A program made the translations under genes and the position numbers. The notes under the pieces were generated by a model. It was not told the origin of the DNA and searched no databases. It saw only the letters and a list, made by a program, of their open reading frames with translations. From contig DATMSB010000125.1 in NCBI GenBank assembly GCA_035565615.1, positions 1-64,000 on the forward strand: a stretch of 64,000 nucleotides of DNA, written 5' to 3'. This document shows positions 1 through 11,200 of this stretch, in pieces; positions within the stretch are counted from its first letter, which is position 1, and each line of letters begins with the position of its first letter. Origin of the DNA: Vulgatibacter sp035565615. Lineage in GTDB: Bacteria > Myxococcota > Myxococcia > Myxococcales > Vulgatibacteraceae.

Positions 1-2
1 GC

Positions 3-1313
3 CTGGCTCGCCTGGTGTCCGCCGCCCACGAGCGCGGCCTCGCGGTGGTGCTGGACGTCGTCTACAACCACCTGGGGCCCGAGGGGAACTACCTGCGGGA
101 GTTCGGCCCCTACTTCACCCACAAGTACGAGACGCCCTGGGGCGACGCGCTGAACTTCGACGACGAGGGCTCGGCCCAGGTGCGCGCCTACTTCCGGGAC
201 AACGCCATTCAATGGATCCGGGACTGCGGCGTGGACGCCCTCCGCCTCGACGCCGTGCAGATGATCCACGACGCGAGCCCCCGGCACGTGGTGGCGGAGA
301 TCGCGGAGGCGGTCCAGGCCCACGGCGGCTTCGTGATCGCCGAGAGCGACATGAACGATCCGGTGACGGTGCGGCCGCGGTCCGAGCACGGCTGGGGAGC
401 GGACGCCCAGTGGAGCGACGATCTCCACCACTCGCTCCACGACCTCCTCACTGGCGAGCGTACCGGCTACTACGCGGACTACGGCGAGGCGTCGGACCTG
501 GCGACGGCGCTGTGCCGCGGCTTCGTGTACGACGGGACGCGCCTCTCGAAGTTTCGCGGGAAGCGATACGGGCGGTCCACCGAGGGGATCGCCTGCGAGC
601 GACACGTGGTGTGCCTGCAGAACCACGACCAGGTGGGCAACCGCGCCCGCGGCGAGCGCATCGCCTCCCTCGCCGGGGTCCAGGCCTCGAAGGTGGGGGC
701 CGCGGCGGTGCTGCTGGCGCCGGCGATCCCGCTCCTCTTCATGGGCGAGGAGTACGCCGCCCCCCAGCCGTTCCCCTTCTTCACCTCGCACGGCGACCCC
801 GACCTCGCCCGCGCCGTGACGGAGGGCCGGCGCAGCGAGTTCGCCGCCTTCTCCTGGGCCGGCGAGGTGCCCGATCCCCAGGACGAGGCGACCTTCGCGT
901 CGGCGGTGCTGCGGCTGCGCGACCGGCGCGAGCCGCCGCACGACGGAGTGCTCGCCTGGCACCGCGCGCTCCTCGAGCTGCGCCATTTACACCCGGCGCT
1001 GGGCGGGAAGGATCGGCGCGAACGGATGATCGTCCGGGCGTACGACGAGGATCGCGTGGTGACGATGGAGCGGTGGTCCGAGGACGGCCGCTCTCGCCTG
1101 CTCGCGATCCTCGCCTTCGCGAAGGAGCGCCGCACGCCCCGGCTCGAGGTCGCCCCGGGCGCCTGGCGCCTCAGGCTGGACTCCGCGGATCCCCGCTTCC
1201 GCGGCGAGGGCGCCGCGGCGCCGCCCGAGCTGCAGGTCGGCGAATCGGGCGTGATCGAGACGCCGCTGCCGCCGCTGAGCGCGTGGATCTACGAGCGGGA
1301 GGACCGCGGCTGA
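3..1313 (+). CDS. treZ: malto-oligosyltrehalose trehalohydrolase, 5' truncated by window edge
   Basis: GH13 enzyme that hydrolyses maltooligosyl trehalose to free trehalose plus a shortened maltodextrin in the cytosol (TreY/TreZ route from glycogen). The reading frame is open from base 3, so the real start lies before the window; about 436 residues are visible of a family that is usually near 600, so the N-terminal CBM48-type domain and the first part of the barrel are missing. All four GH13 signature regions are present: DVVYNH, DALRLDAV (nucleophile Asp), VIAESD (general acid Glu) and QNHDQVGNR. The segment around QWSDDLHHSLHDLLTGE is typical of trehalohydrolases rather than branching or debranching enzymes. 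It ends at TGA 1311-1313 and converges on sixA. TreY and TreS would be expected upstream but are not visible. Confidence 0.9.
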   Translation: MARLVSAAHERGLAVVLDVVYNHLGPEGNYLREFGPYFTHKYETPWGDALNFDDEGSAQVRAYFRDNAIQWIRDCGVDALRLDAVQMIHDASPRHVVAEIAEAVQAHGGFVIAESDMNDPVTVRPRSEHGWGADAQWSDDLHHSLHDLLTGERTGYYADYGEASDLATALCRGFVYDGTRLSKFRGKRYGRSTEGIACERHVVCLQNHDQVGNRARGERIASLAGVQASKVGAAAVLLAPAIPLLFMGEEYAAPQPFPFFTSHGDPDLARAVTEGRRSEFAAFSWAGEVPDPQDEATFASAVLRLRDRREPPHDGVLAWHRALLELRHLHPALGGKDRRERMIVRAYDEDRVVTMERWSEDGRSRLLAILAFAKERRTPRLEVAPGAWRLRLDSADPRFRGEGAAAPPELQVGESGVIETPLPPLSAWIYEREDRG

Positions 1314-1424
1314 CGGGCGCGAGGCGGGAGCTGGTGCACCCGTCGGAAGGCGATCGGGCGTCGAAGCGACGACGGCGGAGGCCCCCCCGGACGAGTACCG
1401 GGCGAGCCACGCCCGCGTGCACGC

Positions 1425-1934
1425 TCAGCCGCCCCGAGGCGACCGCAGGATCCGGGGTTCGTCGCCCTCGGCGGGCGGCGGCATGTGCCAGGCGAGGAGA
1501 CCCGCCCCCTCGTCGTCCCGATCGATGGCGAGGATCGCCCCCGGCTTCACCTGGGCGGGCACCCGGCTCCACCCCAGCAGGAACGCCGCGATCCCGCCCA
1601 TGAGCGGCTGGTGCCCCACCAGCGCCACGCAGGCGGGCGCCTCGGCCTCGACCCGCTCGATCGTCTCCGAGACGCGGGCGTCCGGCACGAGGCCGCGCCA
1701 GATCGCGATCGGGGCCTCGCTCCCGAAGACGGCGGCGAAGATCTCCGCCGTCTGCACCGCCCGCACGTAGGGCGAAACGATCCAGAGCTCCGGGGCAGGC
1801 TCGCCGCTCGCCGCCCACGCCGCCGCCGACCGGCGCACCCGCGCCCGCCCCGGTGCGGTGAGCGGCCGCTCTTCGTCGCGGTCGTGGTGGGCGGGATCGG
1901 CGGCCTCGCCGTGGCGGATCAGATAGACGCGCAA
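1425..1934 (-). CDS. sixA: SixA-type phosphohistidine phosphatase
   Basis: Small (169 aa) histidine-phosphatase-superfamily protein of the SixA branch, which removes phosphate from phosphohistidine on HPt or PTS proteins. The catalytic LIRHGEA motif lies at the N-terminus (His8) and the second histidine is in VALVGHQPL. No signal peptide, so cytosolic. The start is TTG at 1934-1932, one base after the recR stop codon, so it is probably translated by coupling as the last gene of dnaX-ybaB-recR-sixA. Its phosphoprotein substrate cannot be inferred; an alternative is a generic phosphoglycerate-mutase-like phosphatase. Confidence 0.8.
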   Translation of the reverse strand: MRVYLIRHGEAADPAHHDRDEERPLTAPGRARVRRSAAAWAASGEPAPELWIVSPYVRAVQTAEIFAAVFGSEAPIAIWRGLVPDARVSETIERVEAEAPACVALVGHQPLMGGIAAFLLGWSRVPAQVKPGAILAIDRDDEGAGLLAWHMPPPAEGDEPRILRSPRGG

Positions 1935-1935
1935 C

Positions 1936-2538
1936 TCACATCTCCCGCCGGCCGGTGAGCGCGCGGGCGAGCGTCACCTGATCGGCGTACTCGAGGTCCC
2001 CGCCCATGGGCACGCCCTGGGCGATGCGGGTCACCCGGATCCCCGACGGGCGGATGAGCCGGGTGAGGTAGAGCGCCGTGGCCTCGCCCTCGACGTCGGG
2101 GTTGGTGGCCACGATCACTTCCTCCACCCGCGTCTCGGCCTCGCCGCCGAGCCGGCGGAGGAGCTCCTGGATCCGGAGCTGATCCGGACCGACGCCCTCG
2201 AGGGGCGAGAGCGCGCCGTGGAGCACGTGGTAGCGCCCCGCGAACTCCCGCGTGCGCTCGATCGCGAGAAGGTCGGGGACGTTCTCGACCACGCAGAGGA
2301 TGCGATCGTCTCGCCTGCGGTCGCTGCAGATCCCGCACGGATCCGCTTCCGTGAGGCTGCAGCAGACGCTGCACATCCTCACCTTCTCCACCACGTCGAC
2401 GATCGCCCGGGAGAGCTCGAGGGCGTAGCCGTCCTTGGCGCGGAGGATGTGGAAGGCGAGCCGCTGCGCGGTCTTCTCGCCGATGCCCGGGAGCTTGGCG
2501 AGCTCGACCGTGAGGCGCTGGATGGGATCGGGCGTCAA
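1936..2538 (-). CDS. recR: recombination mediator RecR
   Basis: 200-aa RecR, which works with RecO (and RecF) to load RecA on gapped DNA. Visible in order: helix-hairpin-helix near the N-terminus (LAKLPGIGEKTAQRLAFHIL), a four-cysteine zinc finger (CSVC ... CGIC, about residues 56-71), a Toprim domain (VVENVPDLLAIE and EVIVATNPDVEGEATALYL) and the C-terminal Walker-B-like VPMGGDLEYAD. Length is normal for the family. The start is TTG at 2538-2536, preceded by GGAG at good spacing; no ATG lies nearby in frame. It follows ybaB, in the common dnaX-ybaB-recR order. Confidence 0.95.
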   Translation of the reverse strand: MTPDPIQRLTVELAKLPGIGEKTAQRLAFHILRAKDGYALELSRAIVDVVEKVRMCSVCCSLTEADPCGICSDRRRDDRILCVVENVPDLLAIERTREFAGRYHVLHGALSPLEGVGPDQLRIQELLRRLGGEAETRVEEVIVATNPDVEGEATALYLTRLIRPSGIRVTRIAQGVPMGGDLEYADQVTLARALTGRREM

Positions 2539-2549
2539 GGAGGAGGCTC

Positions 2550-2873
2550 CTACATGGTCAGGCCGGGAATCTTGATGCCCCCGGTGAGCTTGCCCATCTC
2601 GGCCTCTTCCTTCGCCTTGGCCTCGGCGAGCGCCTGGTTGACCGCGGCGATGACGAGATCCTCGAGCATGCCGAGGTCGCCCGGATCGACCGCCTTCGGA
2701 TCGATCTTCAGCGAGACCAGCTCGCGCACGCCGTTCACGGTGGCGATCACCAGGCCGTCGGCCGCCTTTCCCTCGACGCGCACGCTGGTGGCGAGCTCGT
2801 CCTTCTTCCGGGTCGCCTCCTCCTGCATCTTGCGGACCTGGCGCATGAGGGTGTTGAAGTCGAAGCCGGGCAT
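2550..2873 (-). CDS. ybaB: YbaB/EbfC nucleoid-associated protein
   Basis: 107-aa YbaB/EbfC family protein, a small dimeric DNA-binding, nucleoid-associated protein. The N-terminal NTLMRQVRKMQEE helix and the central VNGVRELVSLKID segment are family hallmarks; the C-terminus ends in GGIKIPGLTM. ATG at 2873-2871 is preceded by AAAGGACGAACG. It lies between dnaX (38 bp upstream) and recR (11 bp downstream), the widely conserved arrangement that suggests a link to replication or repair. Confidence 0.93.
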   Translation of the reverse strand: MPGFDFNTLMRQVRKMQEEATRKKDELATSVRVEGKAADGLVIATVNGVRELVSLKIDPKAVDPGDLGMLEDLVIAAVNQALAEAKAKEEAEMGKLTGGIKIPGLTM

Positions 2874-2911
2874 CGTCGTTCGTCCTTTGTTGGGTGGGGG
2901 AGGCGCGGAGT

Positions 2912-4876
<1,965 letters not shown>

Positions 4877-4909
4877 CGATCGACTCCTGTCGGATGCTGC
4901 GGAGGCCCG

Positions 4910-4950
4910 AAAAGACTCGGGCGGGATCCCCGCGTGGGAATCCCGCCCGA
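4910..4950 (-). terminator. intrinsic terminator after SRP RNA
   Basis: An 11-bp perfect stem (4917-4927 with 4940-4950) is followed on the minus strand by GTCTTTTC. It lies just 3' of the 4.5S RNA and upstream of dnaX, so it should end the SRP RNA transcript and separate the RNA island from the dnaX operon. Confidence 0.75.
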
Positions 4951-4964
4951 ACATACTAAAAGGT

Positions 4965-5063
<99 letters not shown>

Positions 5064-5104
5064 GCAAGCACCAGGATCGATTCGCCCGACGACCCTGCGA
5101 GAAC

Positions 5105-5194
<90 letters not shown>

Positions 5195-5218
5195 TATTCG
5201 GTTGTCCTTCCAGAAAAA

Positions 5219-5310
<92 letters not shown>

Positions 5311-5349
5311 CGAACTCCAACGCTTCGGACCCTCGGGGTCCGAAAGAAG

Positions 5350-5814
5350 CTACCGCACCGCCGCCCGCTTGCGGCGGAAGAACTCGGTGAGGAGCGCGCC
5401 GCACTCGACGGCCATCACGCCCTTCACCACCTCCACCCGGTGGTTGAGCCGGGGGTCGGTGCAGATCTCGTACAGCGATCCGACCGCACCCGCCTTCGGA
5501 TCGGAGGCCCCGTAGACGAGGCGATCGATCCTGGCGTTCACCACCGCGCCCGCGCACATCGCGCAGGGCTCCAGGGTCACGTACAGGGTGACTCCCGTGA
5601 GGCGCCACCGGCCCAGGGCGCGCGACGCTTCCCGGATCGCGTCGAGCTCGGCGTGCGCCAAGGGATCGGCCCTGCCCTCCCTGGCATTTCGTCCCGTACC
5701 GACCACGGCGCCGTCGAAGACGGCCACCGCCCCGACCGGGACCTCGCCCTCCCCTTCCGCCTTCCTCGCCTCGACGATGGCCAGCTCGAGGAAGCGTTCG
5801 TGAGAGAGGGACAT
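5350..5814 (-). CDS. tadA: tRNA-specific adenosine deaminase TadA
   Basis: 154-aa zinc deaminase that converts A34 to inosine in tRNA-Arg(ACG). The HAE motif (His54, catalytic Glu56) and PCAMC (Cys84, Cys87) supply the zinc ligands and the proton shuttle. Normal length. ATG 5814 lies only 8 bp after the CCA end of tRNA-Arg(ACG), which is its substrate; the sequence before the ATG is the tRNA 3' end plus ACAAGACG and holds no Shine-Dalgarno. Translation may therefore begin on a very short or effectively leaderless RNA after tRNA processing. Followed by tRNA-Ser(CGA). Confidence 0.95.
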   Translation of the reverse strand: MSLSHERFLELAIVEARKAEGEGEVPVGAVAVFDGAVVGTGRNAREGRADPLAHAELDAIREASRALGRWRLTGVTLYVTLEPCAMCAGAVVNARIDRLVYGASDPKAGAVGSLYEICTDPRLNHRVEVVKGVMAVECGALLTEFFRRKRAAVR

Positions 5815-5822
5815 CGTCTTGT

Positions 5823-5899
5823 TGGCGGGCCCTGCAGGATTCGAACCTGCGGCCTTCGGATTCGTAGTCCGACGCTCTATCCAACTGAGCTAAGGGCCC
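5823..5899 (-). tRNA. tRNA-Arg (anticodon ACG)
   Basis: 77 nt including CCA. Acceptor GGGCCCT/AGGGCCC, anticodon loop CTACGAA (ACG, edited to ICG by TadA to read CGU/CGC/CGA), short variable loop, T-arm GGTTCGAATCC. It sits directly upstream of tadA. Confidence 0.97.
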
Positions 5900-5919
5900 G
5901 TCGTTTTCCTTCACGTTCT

Positions 5920-6011
5920 TGGCGGAGAGAGAGGGATTCGAACCCTCGATACAGTTTGACCCGTATGCCGGTTTAGCAAACCGGTGCCTTCAGCCTCTCG
6001 GCCATCTCTCC
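5920..6011 (-). tRNA. tRNA-Ser (anticodon GCU)
   Basis: 92 nt including CCA. The anticodon loop TTGCTAA gives GCU (AGU/AGC codons); long variable arm; acceptor GGAGAGA/TCTCTCC. It lies 20 bp upstream of tRNA-Arg(ACG). Confidence 0.97.
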
Positions 6012-6061
6012 ATTCGCGATGGGCATATACCATCCGCCCGTCGTTCTCACTATTCAGTTGT

Positions 6062-6154
6062 TGGCGGAGGAGGAAGGATTCGAACCTTCGGGACGCCTTT
6101 GGAGCGCCCAGCGGTTTTCAAGACCGCCGCCATAAACCGCTCGGCCACTCCTCC
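6062..6154 (-). tRNA. tRNA-Ser (anticodon UGA)
   Basis: 93 nt including CCA. The anticodon loop CTTGAAA gives UGA (UCA codon, with wobble); long variable arm; acceptor GGAGGAG/CTCCTCC. First tRNA downstream of serS, 78 bp after the serS stop. Confidence 0.97.
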
Positions 6155-6232
6155 AACGCCTCGCCAGCGGCCGCTGCCCGACCGGCGTGGGCGCGGTGTC
6201 TAGCACGCCCTCACCGCGACTCGCAAGCGAGA

Positions 6233-7516
6233 TCAGCGGATCTCCGTGACCCCACCCATGTACGGCACGAGGGCCTCGGGGATCTCCACGCTGCCGTCCT
6301 CGCGCTGGTACTGCTCGAGGATCGCGACGACCGTGCGGCCCACCGCGAGCCCCGAGCCGTTGATGGTGTGGGCGAGCCGCGGCTTGTCGCCGAGGGCCTT
6401 GCGGAACCGGATCCCCGCGCGCCTCGCCTGGAAGTCCTCGAAGTTGGAGCAGGAGGAGATCTCCCGGTAGGCGCCCTGGCCCGGCAGCCACACCTCGAGG
6501 TCGTAGGTCTTGGCGGCGTTGGCGCCGAGGTCGCCCGCGCAGAGCACCACGACGCGGTAGTGGAGGCCAAGCCGCTTGAGCACCTCCTCGGCGTCGGCGG
6601 TGAGGCCCTCGAGCTCGTCGTAGGAGGTCTCCGGCTCGACGATCTTCACGAGCTCCACCTTGTGGAACTGGTGCTGCCGGATGAGGCCCTTGGTGTCGCG
6701 GCCGTAGCTGCCCGCCTCTCTGCGGAAGCACGGGGTCCAGGCGCAGTTGCGGATCGGCAGGCTGCCCGGCTCCAGGATCGTCTCCCGGTAGAGGTTGGTG
6801 ACCGGCACCTCGGCGGTGGGGATCAGGAACTTCACGTCGGCCGGATCCTCCTCGGACGTCTTGAAGGCGTCCTCCTCGAACTTGGGGAGCTGCCCCGTTC
6901 CCGTCATCGAGGCGCGGCTCACGAGGTACGGCGGCAGCACCTCGGTGTACCCGCGGGAGCCGTGCAGATCGAGCATGAAGGCGGCGAGCGCCCGCTCGAG
7001 CCGCGCCCCGAGGCCGTGCATCACCACGAAGCGGGAGCCCGAGATCCGGGCGGCGGCGTCGAAGTCGAGGATCCCCAGGGCCACGCCGAGCTCGTCGTGG
7101 GTCTTGACCGGGAACGGATACTCCTTCTTCTCGCCCCAGGTGCGGACCACGACGTTGTCCGCCTCCGACCTGCCGTCCGGCGTGGAGTCGGCGGGGACGT
7201 TGGGGATGTAGAGGAGGGCCTGGCGGATCTCCTCCTCGACGCCGCCCAGCTCCGCCTCCAGCGCCTTGATCCGCTCGGAGCGCTCCTTCGCCTCGGCGCG
7301 GGCCCGGGCCATGGCTTCGCCGCCCTCCCTGGCCAGCACCTTCATCCGCTCGTTGGCGGCGTTCTGCTGCTGGCGGAGGGACTCGCTCTCCTGGAGCAGG
7401 TCGAGCCGGCGCGTGCTGAGGGCCTGGATCGGTGCGAGATCGATGTCGTCGCCTCGGCGGGCGAGCTTGCGCGCGACCTCCTCGAGGTTCGCGAGGACGT
7501 ATTTGACGTCGAGCAT
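6233..7516 (-). CDS. serS: seryl-tRNA synthetase
   Basis: 427-aa class II synthetase that charges all serine tRNAs. The N-terminal part is the two-helix coiled-coil arm that grips the long variable arm (about residues 25-100, Arg/Glu/Lys rich). The catalytic core shows motif 1 (GSRGYTEVLPP), motif 2 (FRREAGSYGRDTKG) and motif 3 near the C-terminus (NGSGLAVGRTVVAILE). ATG 7516 has no Shine-Dalgarno (preceded by CCCGGCC), and a good promoter places transcription start at or one base before the ATG, so the mRNA is probably leaderless. All four serine tRNA isoacceptors lie downstream on the same strand. Confidence 0.96.
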   Translation of the reverse strand: MLDVKYVLANLEEVARKLARRGDDIDLAPIQALSTRRLDLLQESESLRQQQNAANERMKVLAREGGEAMARARAEAKERSERIKALEAELGGVEEEIRQALLYIPNVPADSTPDGRSEADNVVVRTWGEKKEYPFPVKTHDELGVALGILDFDAAARISGSRFVVMHGLGARLERALAAFMLDLHGSRGYTEVLPPYLVSRASMTGTGQLPKFEEDAFKTSEEDPADVKFLIPTAEVPVTNLYRETILEPGSLPIRNCAWTPCFRREAGSYGRDTKGLIRQHQFHKVELVKIVEPETSYDELEGLTADAEEVLKRLGLHYRVVVLCAGDLGANAAKTYDLEVWLPGQGAYREISSCSNFEDFQARRAGIRFRKALGDKPRLAHTINGSGLAVGRTVVAILEQYQREDGSVEIPEALVPYMGGVTEIR

Positions 7517-7523
7517 GGCCGGG

Positions 7524-7553
7524 AATGTAGGGGGCGCGTCCGCTCGCCGTCAA
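7524..7553 (-). promoter_or_regulatory. sigma70-type promoter of serS (leaderless)
   Basis: -35 TTGACG (7548-7553), 18-bp spacer, -10 TACATT (7524-7529) on the minus strand. Only 7 bases separate the -10 box from the serS ATG, so transcription should start at about the A of the ATG. Confidence 0.6.
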
Positions 7554-7572
7554 CGACGGCGACGGCCCGGCC

Positions 7573-8115
7573 TCACTCCGCCCACTCCGGAGGATCCTCG
7601 CCCTCGACGGGCTCCTCGAACGGCTCGCCGCCGCGGACGCCGTAGTAGATCCAGCTCTCCGCGTCGGGGTCCCAGACGCGGTCCTCGTAGTCCGCCGGCC
7701 GGATCGGCGCGAGCGCCTTCTCCAGCGCGGCCGCCACCTGGGGCCAGTCGGTGCGGCGGGCCTCGTCGCCGCAGAGGGAGCAGCCCCCGTCCGCCGCAGC
7801 CAGGTACCCCTCCGTCACCTGCCGGTCCGGGCCACAGACGAGGAGCGGATAGGTGTAGGCCTCGCTGGCCGCCTCGGTCTGGTAGCAGGGCCCGCCGACC
7901 GCCGCCTCCAGCTTGCCCCGCAGCTCCGCCGACGAGAGCTCGAGCGGCAGGATCGGCTTCCCCAGGATCGACACCTGGAGATCCAGCTCCGTGAACAGGA
8001 AGGCGTAGCCGTCCGCCGCCAGCGTCCGGGGCGGCAGCGGGAGGCCCTCGAGCGCCAGACCACGCGACGATCGCAGCGCCGCCTCCGCCTCCGCCCGTCG
8101 CTCCTTCAAGCCCAT
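7573..8115 (-). CDS. hypothetical protein with four to five cysteines
   Basis: 180-aa protein that I do not recognise. No signal peptide or membrane segment. Cysteines occur at GPCYQTE, LVCGPD and the CSLCG pair, compatible with a small metal site but not proving one. The C-terminus is acidic (EPVEGEDPPEWAE). ATG 8115 is well supported by GAGGAGG about 6 bases upstream. It lies between serS and the TPR gene on the same strand; an apparent serS promoter in the 57-bp gap downstream suggests it is not simply co-transcribed with serS. Confidence 0.6.
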   Translation of the reverse strand: MGLKERRAEAEAALRSSRGLALEGLPLPPRTLAADGYAFLFTELDLQVSILGKPILPLELSSAELRGKLEAAVGGPCYQTEAASEAYTYPLLVCGPDRQVTEGYLAAADGGCSLCGDEARRTDWPQVAAALEKALAPIRPADYEDRVWDPDAESWIYYGVRGGEPFEEPVEGEDPPEWAE

Positions 8116-8251
8116 CTCGTCCTCCTCGTGGCCCCGATCGAGAACACCCGGCAGCGCGGGATCGATCGCTTTCGCTCGCGACGTGCGCGAGGAGTGCAGT
8201 CGAATTCCTGGCGGCTCGCCCCGGTCCTGCGGCGCGCCCGCGTTCGATACC

Positions 8252-11200
8252 TCAGAAGCGCAGGGTGGCGATCTCGTCCTCGATCTCGGCGCGATCGTCG
8301 GCGTCGGGCGCTTTGGACAGGTAGGTCTGGAACGCCTCCACCGCCTTGCGGATCTGGTTCTTGTCCTTGTACGCGAACCCGAGGAAGCGGTGGGCCAGGG
8401 CGTCGTCGGGATCCTCCGCGATCGCCTTCTGGAACTGGGCGATGGCCAGGTCCGTGCGTCCCTGCTCCTGGAGCGCCCGCGCGAGCTTGAACGAGAGCCC
8501 CTTCGCCCCGGTGAGGCGCTGCTGCCTCTCGATGGCGTCGATCGCCTGCTTGAACCGGCGGGAGCGCAGGTAGCCGTCCGCGATCGCCTCGAGGAGCCGG
8601 GTGCGCTCCGGATCCTTCTCGAGCGCCGCCTCCAGGCTCTTCACCCCGTCGAGGGTCGCGCCCATGGCGAGCAGGGTCCGCCCCTGCCCTTCGAGGGCGT
8701 CGGGGTTCCCCGGCGCGAGGGCGAGGGCGTCGCGCCAGGCGGCGAGCGCGGGGGCCAGCGTCCCGGCCTTCTCGCGGATCCGGGCGAGCTGGAGGTGGAA
8801 GCGCACCTCGTCCTTGGCGAGGGCGATCGCCTTCCGCGCCTCGGACTCGGCGCCCATGAGGTCCTTCCTGGCCAAGAGCACATCGGCGCGGATCCCGTGG
8901 GCGTCGGCGAGGTCGTCGCGCCGATCGAAGAGCGAGTCGATGGTGCGCAGCGCGTCGGCGGAGTTTCCGGCGGCGAGCTGGGCGCGGGCCAGGTCCATCG
9001 CGAAGGCGGGGTCCGTCGGCGCGAGGTCGCGGGCCCTCGAGAGCTTCTCGAGGGCGTCCTCCCACTCCTCGTTGGCCGCGGCGATGCGGCCGAGCCCCGC
9101 GAGCGCCTCCGGGGAGGAGTCGTTGATGGCGAGCGCCTCCTCGAACAGGGCCTTGGCGCCTTCCGGATCGCCCGCCTTCCACCGCAGGTGGCCGCGTCCG
9201 GCAGGCACCTCGTCCGCGTCGGGGTCGAGGGCGGCGGCCCGCTCGAAGGCGGCGAGGGCCTCCTCGGTCTCTCCCTTCTCGACGAGGTGGAAGCCCAGGA
9301 GGTACTGGAGGCGCGCGAGCTCGAACCGGTCGAAGGCGACGCGCTTCGGCTTCGCCTGCTTCTCCTTCTCGGCCTTCTCGGCCTGCTTCGCGTTCGCCGC
9401 GTCGGCGGACGAGGCGGCCTTCTCCTCCGCCTTCCCTGCCTCGGGCTGCCCGGCCACCGCCTTGGGAGCCTCCGCGACCGCTCCCTCCCCGGCGGGCACC
9501 TCCGCGGCCTCGCCGGACGGCGCGGGCGCCTCGCCGGCCTCCACGATCGCGGCGGCCGGAGCGTCGCCGGACGTGCCGCCCGCCTCGCCCTCCCGGGGCC
9601 GCGCGGGCTCTTCACCTGCAGGCGCATCCTCGTTCACGAGTCCGCCCGCCGCGTCGAACGCCGCGAAGATCGAATCGATCCGCTCGACCGCCGCCTCCAC
9701 GTCGGAGGGCCTGCCCATCTCGAGCTGCAGCGAGACCAACGCCACCTGCGCGGCGCCCCGATCCGGCTCGGCGGCCACGGCCTTCTCGATCGCGGCGGCC
9801 GCCTCGGAGAACTTCCCCGCCCGGCGGAGGACGAGGCCACGCAGGAGCTGGAGGGGCACGCCCTTCGCGCGCTTCTTCTCGAGGGGCTGCAGGTACGACT
9901 CCGCCGCGGGGACGCCGCCCGCCATCAGGTGCGCCTCCACGAGGAGCACGGAGGTCGCCGCGTCCTCGGCCTTGGCCTTCAGCACCTCCACCACGTCCGC
10001 CGCCCGATGCCGGGCGAGGAGGAAGCGGCCCAGCGCGATCCGGGCCTCGTCGCTCCCCTCGCCCACCGCAGCGCGATACGCCTTCTCCGCGTCGGCGATG
10101 CGCCGCTCCCGCAGCGCGATCTCGCCCTGCAGCAGGTAGCCGGCGGCGCGATCCTTCTTGTCGAGAAGCTGGAGCGAAGCGCCCTCGAGGGCCCCCGCCA
10201 CCAGCCGCGCCGCCTCCTCCGTCTCGCCCCTGCGGAACGCCGCGGCGGCGGCGTCGAGATCCTTCTTCACCACGGCGCGCTGCTCCCGCCTCGCCTTCTG
10301 TGCGAGCTTCGCCGCCTCGGCGGCCGCCGCCTGCGCCGGATCCTCTTCGGGGGGCGCCGGCTCGCCTCCCAGGAAGAGGAGCGCACCGGCGACCAGGAGG
10401 ACGACGCCCGCGATCCCCCCTCCCACCGCGATCGCCAGCTTGCGAGAGACGGCGAAGGGCAGCTTCAACCTGCCCTCCTTCTCCGCCTCGGCGGCCTCCA
10501 CCACCGCGGGCTCCGCCAGAGGCGCCAGCACGGGCTCCTCGACCACGATGCCTCGCTGGAGCACCGGCGCGACGTGGGGCGGGACCCTCGGCCTTTGCGG
10601 CCGGTTCTTCAGGAGCGTGGCGACCTCGGGAACGTCCGAGAGGGGCGACCACGCCTCGCCGTCCTCCGAGATGTCCTCGCTGCCGTCGAGCTGATCCTGG
10701 CGAACCAGCCGCACCAGGGTCTCCTCGTCGAACGGGCCGATGCGCTTCCCGGACTTGCGACGGACGTGGAACATCGGCGGCGGCGGCCCGCCCGCCGGGC
10801 GCGGAGGCGGCGTGGGCTGCGGCTCCGGCGCCGCAGGAGGGGTCTCGTCCTCGAGGAGGAAGTCCCGGAGGAGCTCCGCCGTCGCCTGCGCCGTGGCGGA
10901 GGCGCCCGGCGCCTCCACGAGGGGAGGCAGGGTGAGATCGAGATCGGGGAGCGGCTCCCCTCCCGGCTCCAGATCCCCGGTCGACGCCCCCGCCGGCGGC
11001 GGTTCGTCGCCGAAGAGGCTCTCGGGGCTCAGCGGAGACATCGGCGGGCTCGCGAACGCGTCGCCGCCGATCGGATCCGGGGGCGGAGGCGGCGGGGTGT
11101 CGGGGGCTGCGGGAGGAGGCGGCGGCGCGGCGAAGGGATCGAATCCGGGCGTCGCCGGCGGAGGCGGCGCCGCCGCAAAGCGATCGCTCCCCGGCGGAGG

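Noticed and set aside
1314..1424. Gap between treZ and sixA searched for a terminator or RNA
   Set aside because: No stable hairpin with T-run and no RNA signature seen.
4912..4954. N-terminal extension of DnaX
   Set aside because: The extra 26 residues are encoded by the terminator hairpin region and do not resemble DnaX; MSYLVLARKW at 4876 has a good Shine-Dalgarno.
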